The notes: generated from the sequence alone by a model not told the origin. DNA of 64,000 nucleotides from Ecdyonurus torrentis (GCA_949318235.1 OX439137.1:18086687-18150686); one strand, 5' to 3'. Shown: positions 1-10,596, counted from the stretch's first letter. Program-made: numbers and translations.

Positions 1-251
1 TTTAAAATATTTAAATTTAAAACAAAATTTCTCTATGTATAAATATGTTTGTATTATATTTGTGTACTATTGACTATAATTTCTAATTGTATCAACTGAT
101 ACAATAACCTAAGCCGAAATGCATTGTTGTATATTGTGATTGTAGGAAGAAAGAAATGTATAAATATATTTTGAATTTGAATTAAATTGTGTTAAAATTG
201 AGCTAGTAATTATCATAATATTTATTTATTATTTATTTATTTTAAAAGCTG

Positions 252-360
252 ACTATATATGAGCAGTGAATGATGTTGGAGAGGAAGGAGTCTCGGTAGC
301 GCAGTGGTCTGGGAAACCAAAGATCCGGGTTCAAGTCCTGGTCGAGCCGAATTCCTTTTC
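252..360 (+). repeat. tRNA-derived SINE-like element
   Basis: An A-box-like TAGCGCAGTGG (297-307) and a B-box GGTTCAAGTCC (328-338) form an internal RNA polymerase III promoter. CTCGG near 292 can pair with CGAGC near 342 as an acceptor-like stem. The boxes are too close for a complete tRNA, so this is a tRNA-derived repeat rather than a gene. About 50 bases of its 5' part recur in reverse at 40116-40164, which supports a dispersed element. Confidence 0.6.
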
Positions 361-922
361 AATGTCAGTTTACTGCTTATATAACATGGTGTAACACGAA
401 AGCCAAACACTTTTCATTTATTTATTTATTATAATTTTTTATTAATTAAAGTATGACCTTGCGAGCAAAATTGTTATACAAAAACTTTAAAAATAAAATC
501 ATTTTAAAATGTCAAAACTTTTATAATTAATAAGTATAAAATTATAGTTTGAAAAGTAAATTAAAATAACGAGACAACTTTTCAGTCACGCCATTATCTC
601 TAATTATGCAGTAGGGAAATTTTGTGCACCCAAATTACAACTAAAATATTTTAATTTTTTTGACAATAATTTTAAATAATGATTTCATAAATTAACTTCG
701 GGGAAACATTTCTATAATTGAGTAGGCTATTTTTTTTAATGGATAGATAGTCCTTACTATCATTTAGCAAGAAATAAAATATTTTAGTGCAAAAAAAAAA
801 AAAATCAAAGAACTTCATAAGAAATACAAAAAAAAAAAAACAGACTCTAAAAAAGCATTTTTAATGACAAATTCTCCTTATTTTATATCTAAAATTAAAA
901 ATTTGAAGAAAATCTCTGCATA

Positions 923-1231
923 TTGGATGTATGCATTCATGTTAAAAATCAACGCCATGCTGGATAACTCAATAACATGGGCTGGCATAGGAAGAAAACT
1001 AATTTTGCCAGTTTAAAACCACTATGCAATATTTTTGAGAGCATTGATGCTGTAAATATGTAGATTTAGTATCTCAAGTATGTGAGAAAAATAACAATAA
1101 CAAAAAATTAACAGAATTCCCAATCAAAATTGCTTTAAACAAAGTTTGTCCTATGCTGAGCAATGTTATTCACTACTCCAGTATGGCGCCCTATAGCGCA
1201 ATAAATATGACGTCATGTGCATACACCGTAT
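923..1231 (+). mobile_element. Family A MITE, near full length
   Basis: Begins GGATGTATGCATTCATG and ends ATGACGTCATGTGCATACACC, so the ends are inverted versions of each other. The interior has the family's conserved AGCATTGATGCTGTAAATATG and TCCTATGCTGAGCAATGTTA. There is no coding capacity. A TA-rich microsatellite follows about 25 bases downstream. Confidence 0.75.
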
Positions 1232-1248
1232 AAAAATGTAATGCAACA

Positions 1249-1250
<2 letters not shown>

Positions 1251-1293
<43 letters not shown>
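1251..1293. repeat. (TG)n(TA)n microsatellite
   Basis: A short TG run passes into an AT run. Confidence 0.95.
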
Positions 1294-1295
<2 letters not shown>

Positions 1296-1677
1296 CAGTG
1301 CAAAAAGTGTGTAATAAATTTGTATGAGATACAATCTAGTGCTTAATTATTACATAACAATGTAAGTAACTTAGTGCGGTAATTTCAAGTACTATAATTA
1401 TACATTACAAAGATAAGGCTCCACAGGTTGTAAGATAATAATTATTATATTTTAATTAACATATCGTCCGTAAGTCGTTACTTTACTTGTCTTACATTTT
1501 TATATAAAAAATATAGTTAAAATGTAATTATGAACCTTTACTGGAAATTGAATATATGAATTTTGTTTTAAAATTAATCTGTTTTACTATTTATCTGGTT
1601 TTACTGAAAAAAATCATAGAATTTTTTTCACTATACTTAAAAAATGAAATGAAAATTTCAAAAAAAAAAAAATTGTA

Positions 1678-1765
1678 CGGATTCAAACACGTAAGAGTGT
1701 GTATATTATTCCACATTTAAAAATCTCCGGAATCACTGCAGTAGTTTTCTAATTAAGTAGGAAAT
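1678..1765 (-). repeat. Family G MITE fragment
   Basis: Contains the family G interior (CTCCGGAATCACTGCAGTAG) in reverse orientation, truncated at both sides. Confidence 0.5.
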
Positions 1766-2070
1766 CAGGTACTGCGGGATTTGACTAAAAATTGCAAAGA
1801 AAGAAAAATCTGAAATTTTGCACAGTGATACATTAGGATAAGCAAGGTTTATACGTTAAGGATGAGGTATCTTTAATGTAAAAAAAAAAAAAAAAAAAAA
1901 AAAATTGGAAGGTCATCATTTATCATGATAGATTTTCAATTATGACTTTTGAAAATTTTACCATAGGTAGCTGTTACTATTAACTTTCAAATGGCGTCAA
2001 AAACTTTTGAAGTTTTCTCATAAAATTTTGAGATACAAGCCATCTATATGCAACCCTTAATCTATAACTA
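1765..2070 (+). repeat. Family H repeat
   Basis: Shares with the copies near 25.9, 45.7, 46.3, 47.1, 54.6 and 58.9 kb the order: ATCTGAAATTTTGCACAGTG, an A-run, a stretch close to CCATAGGTAGCTGTTACT, and an end close to GATACAAGCCATCT. Non-coding. Confidence 0.65.
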
Positions 2071-2212
2071 TATAACGTTACTTTTTGCGATGTTAATCTA
2101 TAATATTGAAATAACCAAAGTTAATGTTATATAGTTAACTTAACGTTAACGACTTACGTTAAACAACTACAAATACCTTATTGTGCTGAAAGTAATCAAT
2201 CATAATAATTAA

Positions 2213-2498
2213 TAGACCTCTTTTAACTTCTTGCGCTTTGACGCCATGTTTGTGGTGCCTAATACATTATCCAGCATAAGGAAAACGACACTTTCCTTTA
2301 TTTTTCGCACAACTAAAAGTTCATATTAACTGAACGCATTTTTCTCATATTCTTGTAGCTTATTAGGAGCTAGAAATTAGGCTTACTGAAGTTTAAAGCT
2401 TTATGTGCTATTAAAAAAAAAGGTTTTTTCCTATGCTGGCCTATGTATTCCTGATTAAAAAAATAGTGGCTATTAAATATGAGTATGTAAGTCGTCTA
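2213..2498 (+). mobile_element. Family B MITE
   Basis: Starts TAGACCTC and ends GTCGTCTA. It carries the family's TTGCGCTTTGACGCCATG, CTTATTAGGAGCTAGAAAT and CCTATGCTGGCCTATGTATT. Five other copies lie in the window. TA flanks suggest TA target duplication. Confidence 0.75.
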
Positions 2499-2761
2499 CT
2501 TACATGTTTTATTTTTATTTTATTCAACTCATATAGAAAACAATACATACATTTTTTTTAGTGGTCAGTAATATAATAATAATAATAAATCTTTATTAAG
2601 GCGCACAAAGGGTTTTTCCAACCCTATTAGATGAACCTTGGCTGAAACATATGCCAATATAATAATACATATTATGTTAGTATTATGTTAGTGCGCTTCA
2701 GAGAGCCATACGCTCGTGTTTATTATTTTGCTAACTTTGCCGCTAGCAAGCGATCACTTAC

Positions 2762-2977
2762 TTGTATCGATCATATGCGATGAGAGAGTTGGTGGTGGCC
2801 TGGCCGATACCAGAGAAAGCTCCCATCACACCGAACACCTGACAGTAAAACTGACCCAGGGCAAAACCTTGGTGGAACGAATTGTATATAAAGATCGGAG
2901 TTTTTAGCATCATGATGAAGTCCATGATTGCCAGGTTGATCACGAACATGTTGGAGGAGGATCTCAGCTGTTTAGCT
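2762..2977 (-). CDS. r-opsin (UV/short-wavelength type), internal exon
   Basis: Internal exon of a rhabdomeric opsin, a light-activated Gq-coupled receptor. The 72-residue translation covers the end of the first cytoplasmic loop, TM2 ([15 protein letters not shown]), the first extracellular loop with the conserved disulfide Cys (QFYCQVFG), and TM3 up to the DRY-type motif (AYDRY). The acceptor is CAG at 2980-2978 and the donor GTAAGT starts at 2761. Its phase joins exactly to the exon at 3184-3363. The lysine in [12 protein letters not shown] lies where arthropod UV opsins carry their tuning lysine; that is an inference by motif alignment. TM4-TM7, including the chromophore lysine, are not in the window and must lie to the left if the gene is intact. 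Confidence 0.9.
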
Positions 2978-3025
2978 CTGCAATCAATCAATATGTCAAT
3001 GAATCAATCAATGAATCAATCAATG

Positions 3026-3103
<78 letters not shown>

Positions 3104-3183
3104 CTAATAATTAATACAAATACCCGACACTAAGATAATAGTTACGTCAGTTAAGATTACTAATGACATTGATTGATACTTAC
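2978..3183 (-). repeat. Opsin intron filled by a CAAT tetranucleotide repeat
   Basis: A 206-base intron between two opsin exons, with GT...AG ends on the minus strand. About 115 bases (2983-3101) are tandem CAAT units with a few ATGAATCA variants; the repeat runs right up to the acceptor, replacing a normal pyrimidine tract by TTGATTGATTGCAG. Confidence 0.9.
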
Positions 3184-3363
3184 GAGCTGAAGATCCAGAT
3201 GACCAGTCCATTGCCAGTGAGCGCCATGATGGTGAGCAAGATGTAGGCAAAGCCGAGGAGATAGTTGAGCGAGGGATCAGGCTCGGGAAACTTGAGCCAG
3301 TGTTCTGGGATATATCGGAGCTCGTGTGAGGGTACATTCCAGCCCAGCATACGTGGGGCCTGC
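3184..3363 (-). CDS. r-opsin, N-terminal exon covering TM1
   Basis: Encodes 60 residues: the extracellular stretch RMLGWNVPSHELRYIPEHWL, the PEPDPSLNYLLG motif typical of arthropod short-wavelength opsins, and TM1 with GNGLVIWIF. The acceptor is CTACAG at about 3369-3364 and the donor GTAAGT starts at 3183. The split serine codon (TC plus A) reads through into [12 protein letters not shown] of the next exon, giving a clean opsin junction. The exon with the start codon was not found; it should lie at higher coordinates behind repeat-filled sequence. Codons and splice signals look intact, so I treat this as part of a functional gene rather than a pseudogene. Confidence 0.9.
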
Positions 3364-3476
3364 CTGTAGACGTATACAAAATACATAATGTAATACAGTA
3401 TTATTTTATTACAGTACATGAGTCAGTGTTCCTGATGTGTGTACATTATGTGCAAACATTTTCATTTTTATCCCCA

Positions 3477-3558
3477 AGTATCCTGATAGTTAGTCCACCA
3501 GTTGGTTACATCTGACAACCAGGTTGCATACTTTACTACTCTGCAGGCGGCAAAATAA
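3477..3558 (+). repeat. Family L conserved 80-bp unit, copy 1
   Basis: Runs from GTATCCTGATAGTTAGTCC to CTGCAGGCGGCAAAATAA. Nearly the same 80 bases recur at 29141-29222 and, reversed, at 43490-43592, while the flanks differ. Confidence 0.8.
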
Positions 3559-3631
3559 AAACATAGCATTTAAAATTAGCAATAGTATTTATTATGTTTT
3601 ATGATTTTCATGCTTTATTGTTCTAAGTTAT

Positions 3632-3633
<2 letters not shown>

Positions 3634-3675
<42 letters not shown>
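3634..3675. repeat. (CT)n microsatellite
   Basis: Uninterrupted CT run of about 42 bases. Confidence 0.95.
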
Positions 3676-3678
<3 letters not shown>

Positions 3679-3687
3679 CTCATTGAA

Positions 3688-3880
3688 TGGACCTTATTGG
3701 TTTAGCCCGCGGGAAAAGCTAAGGGTCTCCTAATTGAACATTACGCTAAAGGCAGAGACACGTGTTTTTTTTAATGTTTAATTTTTAATTTTTTTTTTTT
3801 TTATTATTATTTTTTTTGAGAAAACTACTGCACCAAAAATTCCGGAGATACTTAAATGAGAAATACTGGACATACTTCTT
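3688..3880 (+). repeat. Family G MITE
   Basis: GGTTTAGCCCGCGGGAAAAG, GGGTCTCCTAATT, then a T-run and an ACTACTGCACCAAAAATTCC segment match copies near 18.7, 19.0 and 55.1 kb. Its right end abuts a family A element. Confidence 0.6.
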
Positions 3881-3881
3881 A

Positions 3882-4188
3882 TAGGGTGGTTTCATTCATG
3901 TTAAAGTCAACGCCATAAGCGAGTGCTTAATAACATGGGACGGTATAGGGAAATTACACATTTTGCCAGATTAAAAATACTCAGCAATTTTTTGAGGGAA
4001 TTAATAATAAATAATAATAAAGTTGAATTAGGTTTTCAAGTATGCAAGAAAAATAATAATAACTAAAAATTAGCTTATTTTCCAAATAAAATAGCCAAAA
4101 ACTAAGTTCCTATGCTGAGCAATGTTATTCATTGCTCATGAAGAGCATCGAAAAGCACTCAGAATGACGTCATGCGTACACACTCTAT
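3882..4188 (+). mobile_element. Family A MITE, variant with TAGGGTGGTTTC start
   Basis: A subfamily whose left end is TAGGGTGGTTTCATTC and right end TGCGTACACACTCTA. It keeps CCTATGCTGAGCAATGTTAT and the GAATGACGTCATGCG block. Four copies of this variant occur (here, 4587, 13804 and 21446). Confidence 0.8.
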
Positions 4189-4511
4189 ACGTTTTTTATG
4201 ACATAGTAATTTTTAAAGAATTATTTAAACCAATAACCTCCCCATTGTATTTTTTTCTCTTTCCATTTTAACATTCACAAAATCAGTTATAACGACTTCC
4301 TTTATTTGTCCTATATTTTTCTATTATTTATATTTTAATTTTATTTTGTAAATAAATAATAATATATTATTAATATTTTAAGTTATTATATTTCAGTATA
4401 AAAATAGAACCTCGATAGTAAAATCATATAATTTTCTACCTTAGTAACACAAATAAAATGAAGGCTACGTTTTGATTTGTATTATTATAATAATTACACT
4501 TAAATATTGCT

Positions 4512-4558
4512 AGTGTAGTGTGTATGCGCATGACGTCATATTTAAAGGAAGCTTCCAG
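4512..4558 (-). repeat. Family A end fragment
   Basis: Only the GTGTATGCGCATGACGTCAT end remains. Confidence 0.55.
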
Positions 4559-4586
4559 ACCATATAACATATGCCTTTTTAATTTA

Positions 4587-4892
4587 TAGGGTGGTTTCAT
4601 TCATGTTAAAGTCTACGTCATAAGTGAGTACTAAATAACATTGGACAGTATAGGAAAATTGTACATTTTGCCAGTTTAAAAATACTTCGCAATATTTTTG
4701 AGAGCATTAATGCTGTTAACAGGTTAAATTAGTATCTCAAGTAGGCAAGAAAAATAAGAATGACCAAAAAATAGGTAATTTTGCAAAGAAAATAGACAAA
4801 AACTACATTTGTCCTATGCTGAGCAATGTTATTCATTGCTCAAGAAGAGCATCGAAAAGCATTCAGAATGACGTCATGCGTACACACCCTAT
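4587..4892 (+). mobile_element. Family A MITE, same variant
   Basis: Complete copy from TAGGGTGGTTTC to ACACACCCTA, closely similar to 3882-4188. Confidence 0.85.
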
Positions 4893-4959
4893 TAAAAAAA
4901 AAGATTTTCAAAATACAATTATTTTGTTCAAGAACCTAATTTTAACACCCTAAACGTAT

Positions 4960-5170
4960 AATCAAATTTTCAGTTTATGCAACCCGCACAACTTTTTCTA
5001 TTGAATGTGAACAATCCTGACGTCAGGAATGTTCTAAATTTGTGTATTTTGCCTACTTTACAACTTTTTTGCGCTCTCTTGTGAGGTTACATTTGAGTAA
5101 TAGTAAAAATTGAGCATGCTTTTGGATGTCCCATTTTGTGTGCAATGAATGGTCATGTTGTTAAGCCTGG
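4960..5170 (-). repeat. Family D MITE, partial
   Basis: Contains TTATGCAACCCGCACAAC, a TGACGTCA site, GCGCTCTCTTGTGAGG and CCCATTTTGTG in family order, but both terminal inverted repeats are eroded. Confidence 0.6.
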
Positions 5171-5175
5171 GCAGT

Positions 5176-5369
5176 CACTTTAATGCGCTTGGAGGTCATA
5201 TTGGAGTAATGAACCACATTGCTCAGCATAGGACAAACTTCTGTTATGTCTATTTTCTTTTGGGAAATCGGTTAATTTTTTGTTATTACTATTTTTCTGA
5301 CATACTTGAAATTCAAGCTATTAACAGCATCAATGCTCTCAAAAATATTGCTTAGTATTTTTAAACTGG

Positions 5370-5371
<2 letters not shown>
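5176..5371 (-). mobile_element. Family A MITE truncated at a TA repeat
   Basis: Reverse-orientation copy running to AAACTGGCAA, where an AT microsatellite takes over. The distal quarter of the element is missing. Confidence 0.7.

Positions 5372-5448
<77 letters not shown>
5372..5448. repeat. (TA)n microsatellite
   Basis: About 77 bases of pure TA between a truncated family A copy and a family B copy. Confidence 0.95.
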
Positions 5449-5449
<1 letters not shown>

Positions 5450-5457
<8 letters not shown>

Positions 5458-5750
5458 TTCACATCCTTACGCTTTGACGCCATGTTTGTGGTACCAATGC
5501 ATTGGCCAGCATAGGATAACGTTTTTTTCCTCATTTTTTGCATAAATAAAATGTATTTTATTTATTTACTGAAATCATTTTTCTCATATTTTATTACCTT
5601 ATTAGGGCCTAGAAACAAGGCTTAGATTGAGTTTTGAAGCTTTGCTTGCTTTTTTAAAAAAAAATAAAGATTAAGTTTTCCTATGCTGACCTGAGTCTTC
5701 CTCACCACCAAATCGTTTTTTTTTTTAAATATAAGTGAAAGCAGTCTATA
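5450..5750 (+). mobile_element. Family B MITE
   Basis: Starts directly at the TA run, keeps TTACGCTTTGACGCCATG and TATTAGGGCCTAGAAAC, and ends GCAGTCTATA. Confidence 0.75.
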
Positions 5751-7150
5751 AGCATATTATTATTATTATTTTTAAAAATTTGACCTGAGGTTATGCTAAT
5801 GTCTAAATTTCACATTTGCATGTTATCTTTGAATATTTGATATTTTAATATTTGATACACGTGTTTTCTTGATAACATTTCAGCTTTACTTGATGTTAAA
5901 AATTTTATATTTGACGACCGTTCAGTGTATCACATATCAGAAGATCAACTAACTAACTTAAAATCTAAATTTCACTACTAAAAAAACTGCCAAAGTTTAT
6001 AAAAATCATTAAATAACTAAATACTTGAAATTTAAATTAATAGAGTAAATATTGTGGAGAGCAGAGATAAAAATAACATTTTGACCTCCTTGAACGACGT
6101 TTATACAGATAACAGTTTGAATGATTTTCGAGCAGTTGATCTGATAATAAATATTTATTTTATTGTTCTTGACAAATTATTAAAATTTTAATAAAAAAAA
6201 AACTTTGACCTAAATAAATTTTAATTGTCAAATTGCATGTTTACCTACAACTCACTTCCGGAATAATACATCAATATTTTTTAAAACTATTTTGATGTTT
6301 ATTTTGTTAAAAATAATAAGACAGAAATTGAATTTTTTAAATGGATTTTTTAATGGTTTGTTAAGAGTTTTTTATGATAATTATAATTTCAAATAAATTT
6401 TTATTTTTTCAATGGCTTTTTAAAAGATTTCATTTCTTGATTTGTTATTAGTGTTTTTATATAATTGATATACAGGGTGTTTTTTTAAAAACGCACATTT
6501 TAAAACGCAAAATTAAATATGAAGAAATAAAATAAACATTTCATATACCATTTTGCAGCCAAGGATTATACATTTTTAAAACTGTTCTTAGAAATAAAAT
6601 TGACTGACCGGTTTTCTTGCACCGAGCTTCAACGCAAAAATGTGCAATTTTTTTTCTAGGCGTCTTTTCTTCTGCAACAGTGATCAGAAATTTATCAGAA
6701 AAATATCATAATATATGTTTTATTATACTTGATTTATATAAAAAATGTCAACATTTTTATAATAAAATTCTATGAGTGATTTCAATTTTCAAGAATTTGT
6801 AATGTGTCATTTTATGTTTTGTTTTTATTTTCTTTCAGTTTTTTGAATTGCAATTATTACTAAAGTTTAATTTCAGTTTAGGGTTATTACATACATAGTT
6901 TCTTATTTTCAAATTATTTTTAAGTTGAATTCAAAATCCTTTTAAATTTATTTTCTACCAATCATATTAATAAAACAATTTTTATTTTTATTTTATCGAA
7001 AATAATAAGAAATAAATTGAAATTATAAATGATTTTATTGATGTTTTGAAGAGTTTGTATGATAATGAAATTTGTTTAATATAAATTTTAAGAAAATAGC
7101 TTTTGATTAGTTGATTGTTATTTTATTTGTTATTGTTTTAATTAATTTTT
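5751..7150. other. AT-rich stretch without recognisable gene
   Basis: About 1.4 kb of simple AT-rich DNA. I see no exon, no family copy and no long ORF. A stretch at 7150-7235 (CTGCTAGCACTTTGTTAG) recurs in reverse near 52.24-52.32 kb. Confidence 0.5.
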
Positions 7151-7240
7151 TTAATTAGTCATCTGCTAGCACTTTGTTAGTTTTGTTGAGCTGTCAGTTT
7201 GTTTATTTTATCACTAAACCTACTTTTGCAACGTCTGCTA

Positions 7241-7543
7241 TAGGGTGTATTCATTCATGTTAAAATCGACGCCATGTTGGATAACTCAATAACATGAGTG
7301 TCATAGGAAAATAACTCATTTTGTCAGTTTAAAAACACTAAGCAATATTTTTGAGAGCATTGATGTTGTAAATATGTTGAATTAGTATCTCAAGTATGTT
7401 AGAATAATAACAATAACAAAAAAATAACCCATATTTCCCAAAGAAAATTGCCTAAAACAAAGTTTGTCCTATGCTCAATGTTATTCACTACACCAGCATG
7501 GCCTCCAAGCGTATTAAATATGACGTCATGCGTATACACCCTA
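7241..7543 (+). mobile_element. Family A MITE
   Basis: Complete copy from TAGGGTGTATTCATTC to GCGTATACACCCTA, TA-flanked, with the AAATATGACGTCATGCG block before its right end. Confidence 0.85.
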
Positions 7544-7785
7544 TTACAATATCTTGTCAGTAGATATCTCTTCTCTCAGTATACAAAACAATATTAACAC
7601 ACAGTAAAAATTTGTTTTTTCAGTGTAGCTATGTTTTCTAACTAAATCATTATTTTTCTAAGGTAACTCTCAGCTTTTTTTATCATCATTTCTTATCAAT
7701 GCTTTCTTATTCAAGGTTAGAAAGAAAAATATAGGGGAGCCAGCAATGATTTGCATGGTGGTGGTGGTATACACACACATATACA

Positions 7786-7787
<2 letters not shown>

Positions 7788-7822
<35 letters not shown>
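7788..7822. repeat. (AT)n microsatellite
   Basis: AT run preceded by a short CA stretch. Confidence 0.95.
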
Positions 7823-7825
<3 letters not shown>

Positions 7826-7999
7826 GGGTGTTTTACATGCCAAAGTTTTATATTGAATGATAAGAGAAATAACGATTAAAAATAGTTTAAAATTCAAATT
7901 ATAATTTTTAATAATTTAATAAAACATATTAAAGAGCCGTTATAAAAATCATTTTCAAATTTAAACTTAATAAAAAAAAATTAAATAAATAATGCTGTT

Positions 8000-8103
8000 C
8001 GTAAACCCTGTTTTTTGCCCCTAAAATGACGATCAGCTATGGTTAATCAAATGGAATGCGCATTTTTTGGTGCAAGAGAACAGGGTTTATGAACAACATA
8101 AAT
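8000..8103 (+). mobile_element. Family I 105-bp foldback
   Basis: Starts CTGTTCGTAAACCCTG and ends CAGGGTTTATGAACAACA; the whole unit is a small inverted repeat with CTAAAATGACGATCAGC in the middle. A complete relative is at 49098-49202. Confidence 0.8.
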
Positions 8104-8109
8104 GTTTTT

Positions 8110-8833
8110 CTTTCAACGTTGTAAATCCAAAGATCGCTTGAACAACATGTATTTTAATGATTAAATTTAACACAAAATATGTTCTCCAAAACTTCAGACA
8201 AATTTTACCAGAATGTAATTTTGGCCCAGTAAGAAATCATTGAATTACTGTAAATTATACCATTTGCGTGAATATTTCTGTTTATGACGTCAGAAACCGA
8301 CAAAAATTAGTATGAAAAAGTTGTGCGGGTTGCATAAATTGAAATTTTCTGATCTCTTCTTTACCAAACCAAAATAAATAATATTAAAATAAAACCCTTT
8401 GAAACTGGAGCAAAAATAAATATACGTAATAATTATGCTATAGCTGATTTTCAGCATAATTTGTTCAATGCAGCATAATTTATGTTATACAGTATACACT
8501 ATGTTATATAAATAGCATAAATATTATGTTGTTCAGCATAATTATTTATAGTCCTCTAATTAACAATATTTATGCTATAATGCAGCATAATTTACATTAT
8601 TTATGCTGCATCATGATATGCTAAATTAGAACAATATAAATAATTATTCTGTACAACATAATATTTATGCCATATTTAGCATAGTAATTATGCAATAAAG
8701 CAAGATGACTGAACAAATTGTGTTGAAAATGAGCTAACAAAATTACTTCATTAATTTTTTCCATGTGTAAGTCTCATCAAGTGTTTTGTGATATAAATGC
8801 TTATGTTTTCTCCGGTCTATTCCTTTAAAGGTG
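8110..8833 (+). mobile_element. Family D MITE split by a family C insertion
   Basis: The left part (to about 8350) carries TTTATGACGTCAGAAACC and GTTGTGCGGGTTGCATAAAT. The right part (8765-8833) carries CATCAAGTGTTTTGTGATA and GGTCTATTCCTTTAAAGG. The gap between them is a family C copy. Confidence 0.65.
8415..8765 (+). mobile_element. Family C AT-rich MITE, enlarged copy
   Basis: Repeats of TTATGCT and AGCATAA in both orientations between TACGTAATAATTATGCTA and GAGCTAACAAAATTAC. It is longer than the roughly 200-bp norm, suggesting internal duplication. Confidence 0.6.
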
Positions 8834-8984
8834 TAGAACACGTTGAACAAAAACCATGTCCAATATCCTAATATATCTATACACTCTTTTCCATAACTCG
8901 TGTAACGGCTGCGATGGTTTGCCGCTATTTTCCTAATTAAGGTAGCGCAACGAAACTTGGTATACATAGAGAAAAAATATTGTT

Positions 8985-9275
8985 CTTTCAGGGGATGTTT
9001 TTTTCAATTAATTTAATTTTAAAGGGTTGAAAAAGTATCCCGAAACCGGAAGTCATTTTTTTCAGGGTTGATTTGGCCAAAGTCATTGATTTCTAATGAA
9101 TTTTACATTCACAAAATGACAGATGTGGGTACATGACGTCACAGCTCGCAAGTTTCTGCGCACGTGGACTAGTAAGCTGTGACGTCAGAGTCCGAAAGCA
9201 CTAGTTTGTGAATGTAAAATAAATTAGAAATCAATGACTGTGGCCAAATCAACGTTGATATTTAGTTATGTTAGG
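8985..9275. mobile_element. Foldback element with TGACGTCA in both arms
   Basis: The arms pair: GGTTGATTTGGCCAAAGTCA, AATCAATGACTGTGGCCAAA and the AATTTTACATTCACAAA/TTTGTGAATGTAAAAT blocks. A TGACGTCA site sits in each arm beside the central loop. Confidence 0.7.
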
Positions 9276-9452
9276 ATATTAGACTTTTTTTTTTTGTTCA
9301 ATGTGTTCTATGCCTTTAAGATTGCACATTACAATATGAGTTTTAAGTTTAGTATTTTACTTCTTTTTTACTGTAATTTGAATAAACTATAATAAAAAAT
9401 AATCATAACAATAATAAGGTAACGAGAAAAAAAGAAAGAATTATTTAAGCGT

Positions 9453-9455
<3 letters not shown>

Positions 9456-9509
<54 letters not shown>
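9456..9509. repeat. (CT)n microsatellite
   Basis: Long CT run followed by CCACTCTCCACTTC. Confidence 0.95.
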
Positions 9510-9510
<1 letters not shown>

Positions 9511-9861
9511 CTCTCCACTTCGTGCACCACTAATGGTTATTTACATGTCAGATAATTTGCATGTGATTACTAAATAATAATAAAGAAAAAACAAATGAGA
9601 AAAATTCATAAAATTGCTTCAAACCTTGAGAAAAAAAAGGTAGAAAATTACAGTACAAAAAATGACTATAATTTTTATTCATTAGCTTTAATAATAATTT
9701 TATCAAATTTAAAATTCTCATTACAACTCGTTAGTGTATAATTTTTAAATTATTTTCAACGTCTTAAGTAATTGAATTTGTAATCAATTGTCCTATTTTT
9801 TTAAATTGGTAATAATAATAACAACTGAATTTTAAGAAATGTCGTGTGTTGGTACTATACA

Positions 9862-9868
<7 letters not shown>

Positions 9869-9907
<39 letters not shown>
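9869..9907. repeat. (TA)n microsatellite
   Basis: TG stretch passing into a pure AT run. Confidence 0.95.
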
Positions 9908-9909
<2 letters not shown>

Positions 9910-9944
9910 GTATGAATTATCCTATCTTGAGTCAGCAAAAGCTA

Positions 9945-10181
9945 TGTATAGCAAAATAATGTATAGTATGTTGTACAGTGATTCGTGTACATGTTCAGCA
10001 TAATTACAGCCTCTTCAGTCCCAATATACAATGAGTTGTACATCAAAAAAGGTGACAAAAAATCTTTAAACCATCGAAAAAAATAGAAGAAATAGAAGTA
10101 AAAATATGACAATTGTGCCAGAAAAAAGCCAGTAAAATTTCGCGTTTTTTAGAGCTATTTTGGGTAAAGGGTCCGTGAAAG

Positions 10182-10226
<45 letters not shown>

Positions 10227-10380
10227 GACAAAAGAGTCATATTTTTGTCATTCTGAGAGCCGCACAAAAACGTGGTTAAAATTTACGACAATGAAATATT
10301 GTTTAAAATAGTCTAGGACTGAAGAGGTTATGTCATTACAAAATAACAACATTTATGTCACATCATAATATGTGATTGAT
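9945..10380 (+). mobile_element. Family C copy interrupted by a TIR element
   Basis: GTACAGTGATTCGTGTACATG and CAGCATAATTAC before the interruption, and TTATGTCATTACAAAATAAC after it, reconstruct the order seen without interruption near 20.85 kb. Confidence 0.5.
10010..10328. mobile_element. Small element with CCTCTTCAGTCC inverted ends
   Basis: Left end CCTCTTCAGTCC and right end GGACTGAAGAGG are perfect inverted repeats around about 290 bases, with a 30-base A-run inside. No coding sequence is credible; the 74-codon ORF across it is a poly-A artefact. Confidence 0.65.
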
Positions 10381-10385
10381 TTCTT

Positions 10386-10596
10386 CACGGATAAAAATTA
10401 ATATATAATAATTATGTTAGCTCTTTTTCAGCATAATTTGTACAGTACAGCATAATCTATGCTATACTGCATAATAATAATGTAATAAAAGCATATTATG
10501 TTTATCAGCATAACTATTTAAGTTGTTTGAATTTAGCATAATTATTGCTGTAATGACATAAATTCAGCAATAATTACGTAATTTATTTTTCCCGTG
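10386..10596 (+). mobile_element. Family C MITE
   Basis: CACGGATAAAAATTAAT at the left and ATTTATTTTTCCCGTG at the right give the family's inverted ends. Confidence 0.75.

Noticed and set aside
2983..3101. CRISPR-like regular repeat
   Set aside because: It is a simple CAAT tetranucleotide array without unique spacers, in a eukaryotic intron.
5306..5545. ORFs encoding Tyr-Ile repeats (also near 7.7, 16.1, 21.9 and 43.2 kb)
   Set aside because: They are translations of TA microsatellites.
8743..8967. 74-codon minus-strand ORF
   Set aside because: Much of it is the reverse of a family D MITE end.
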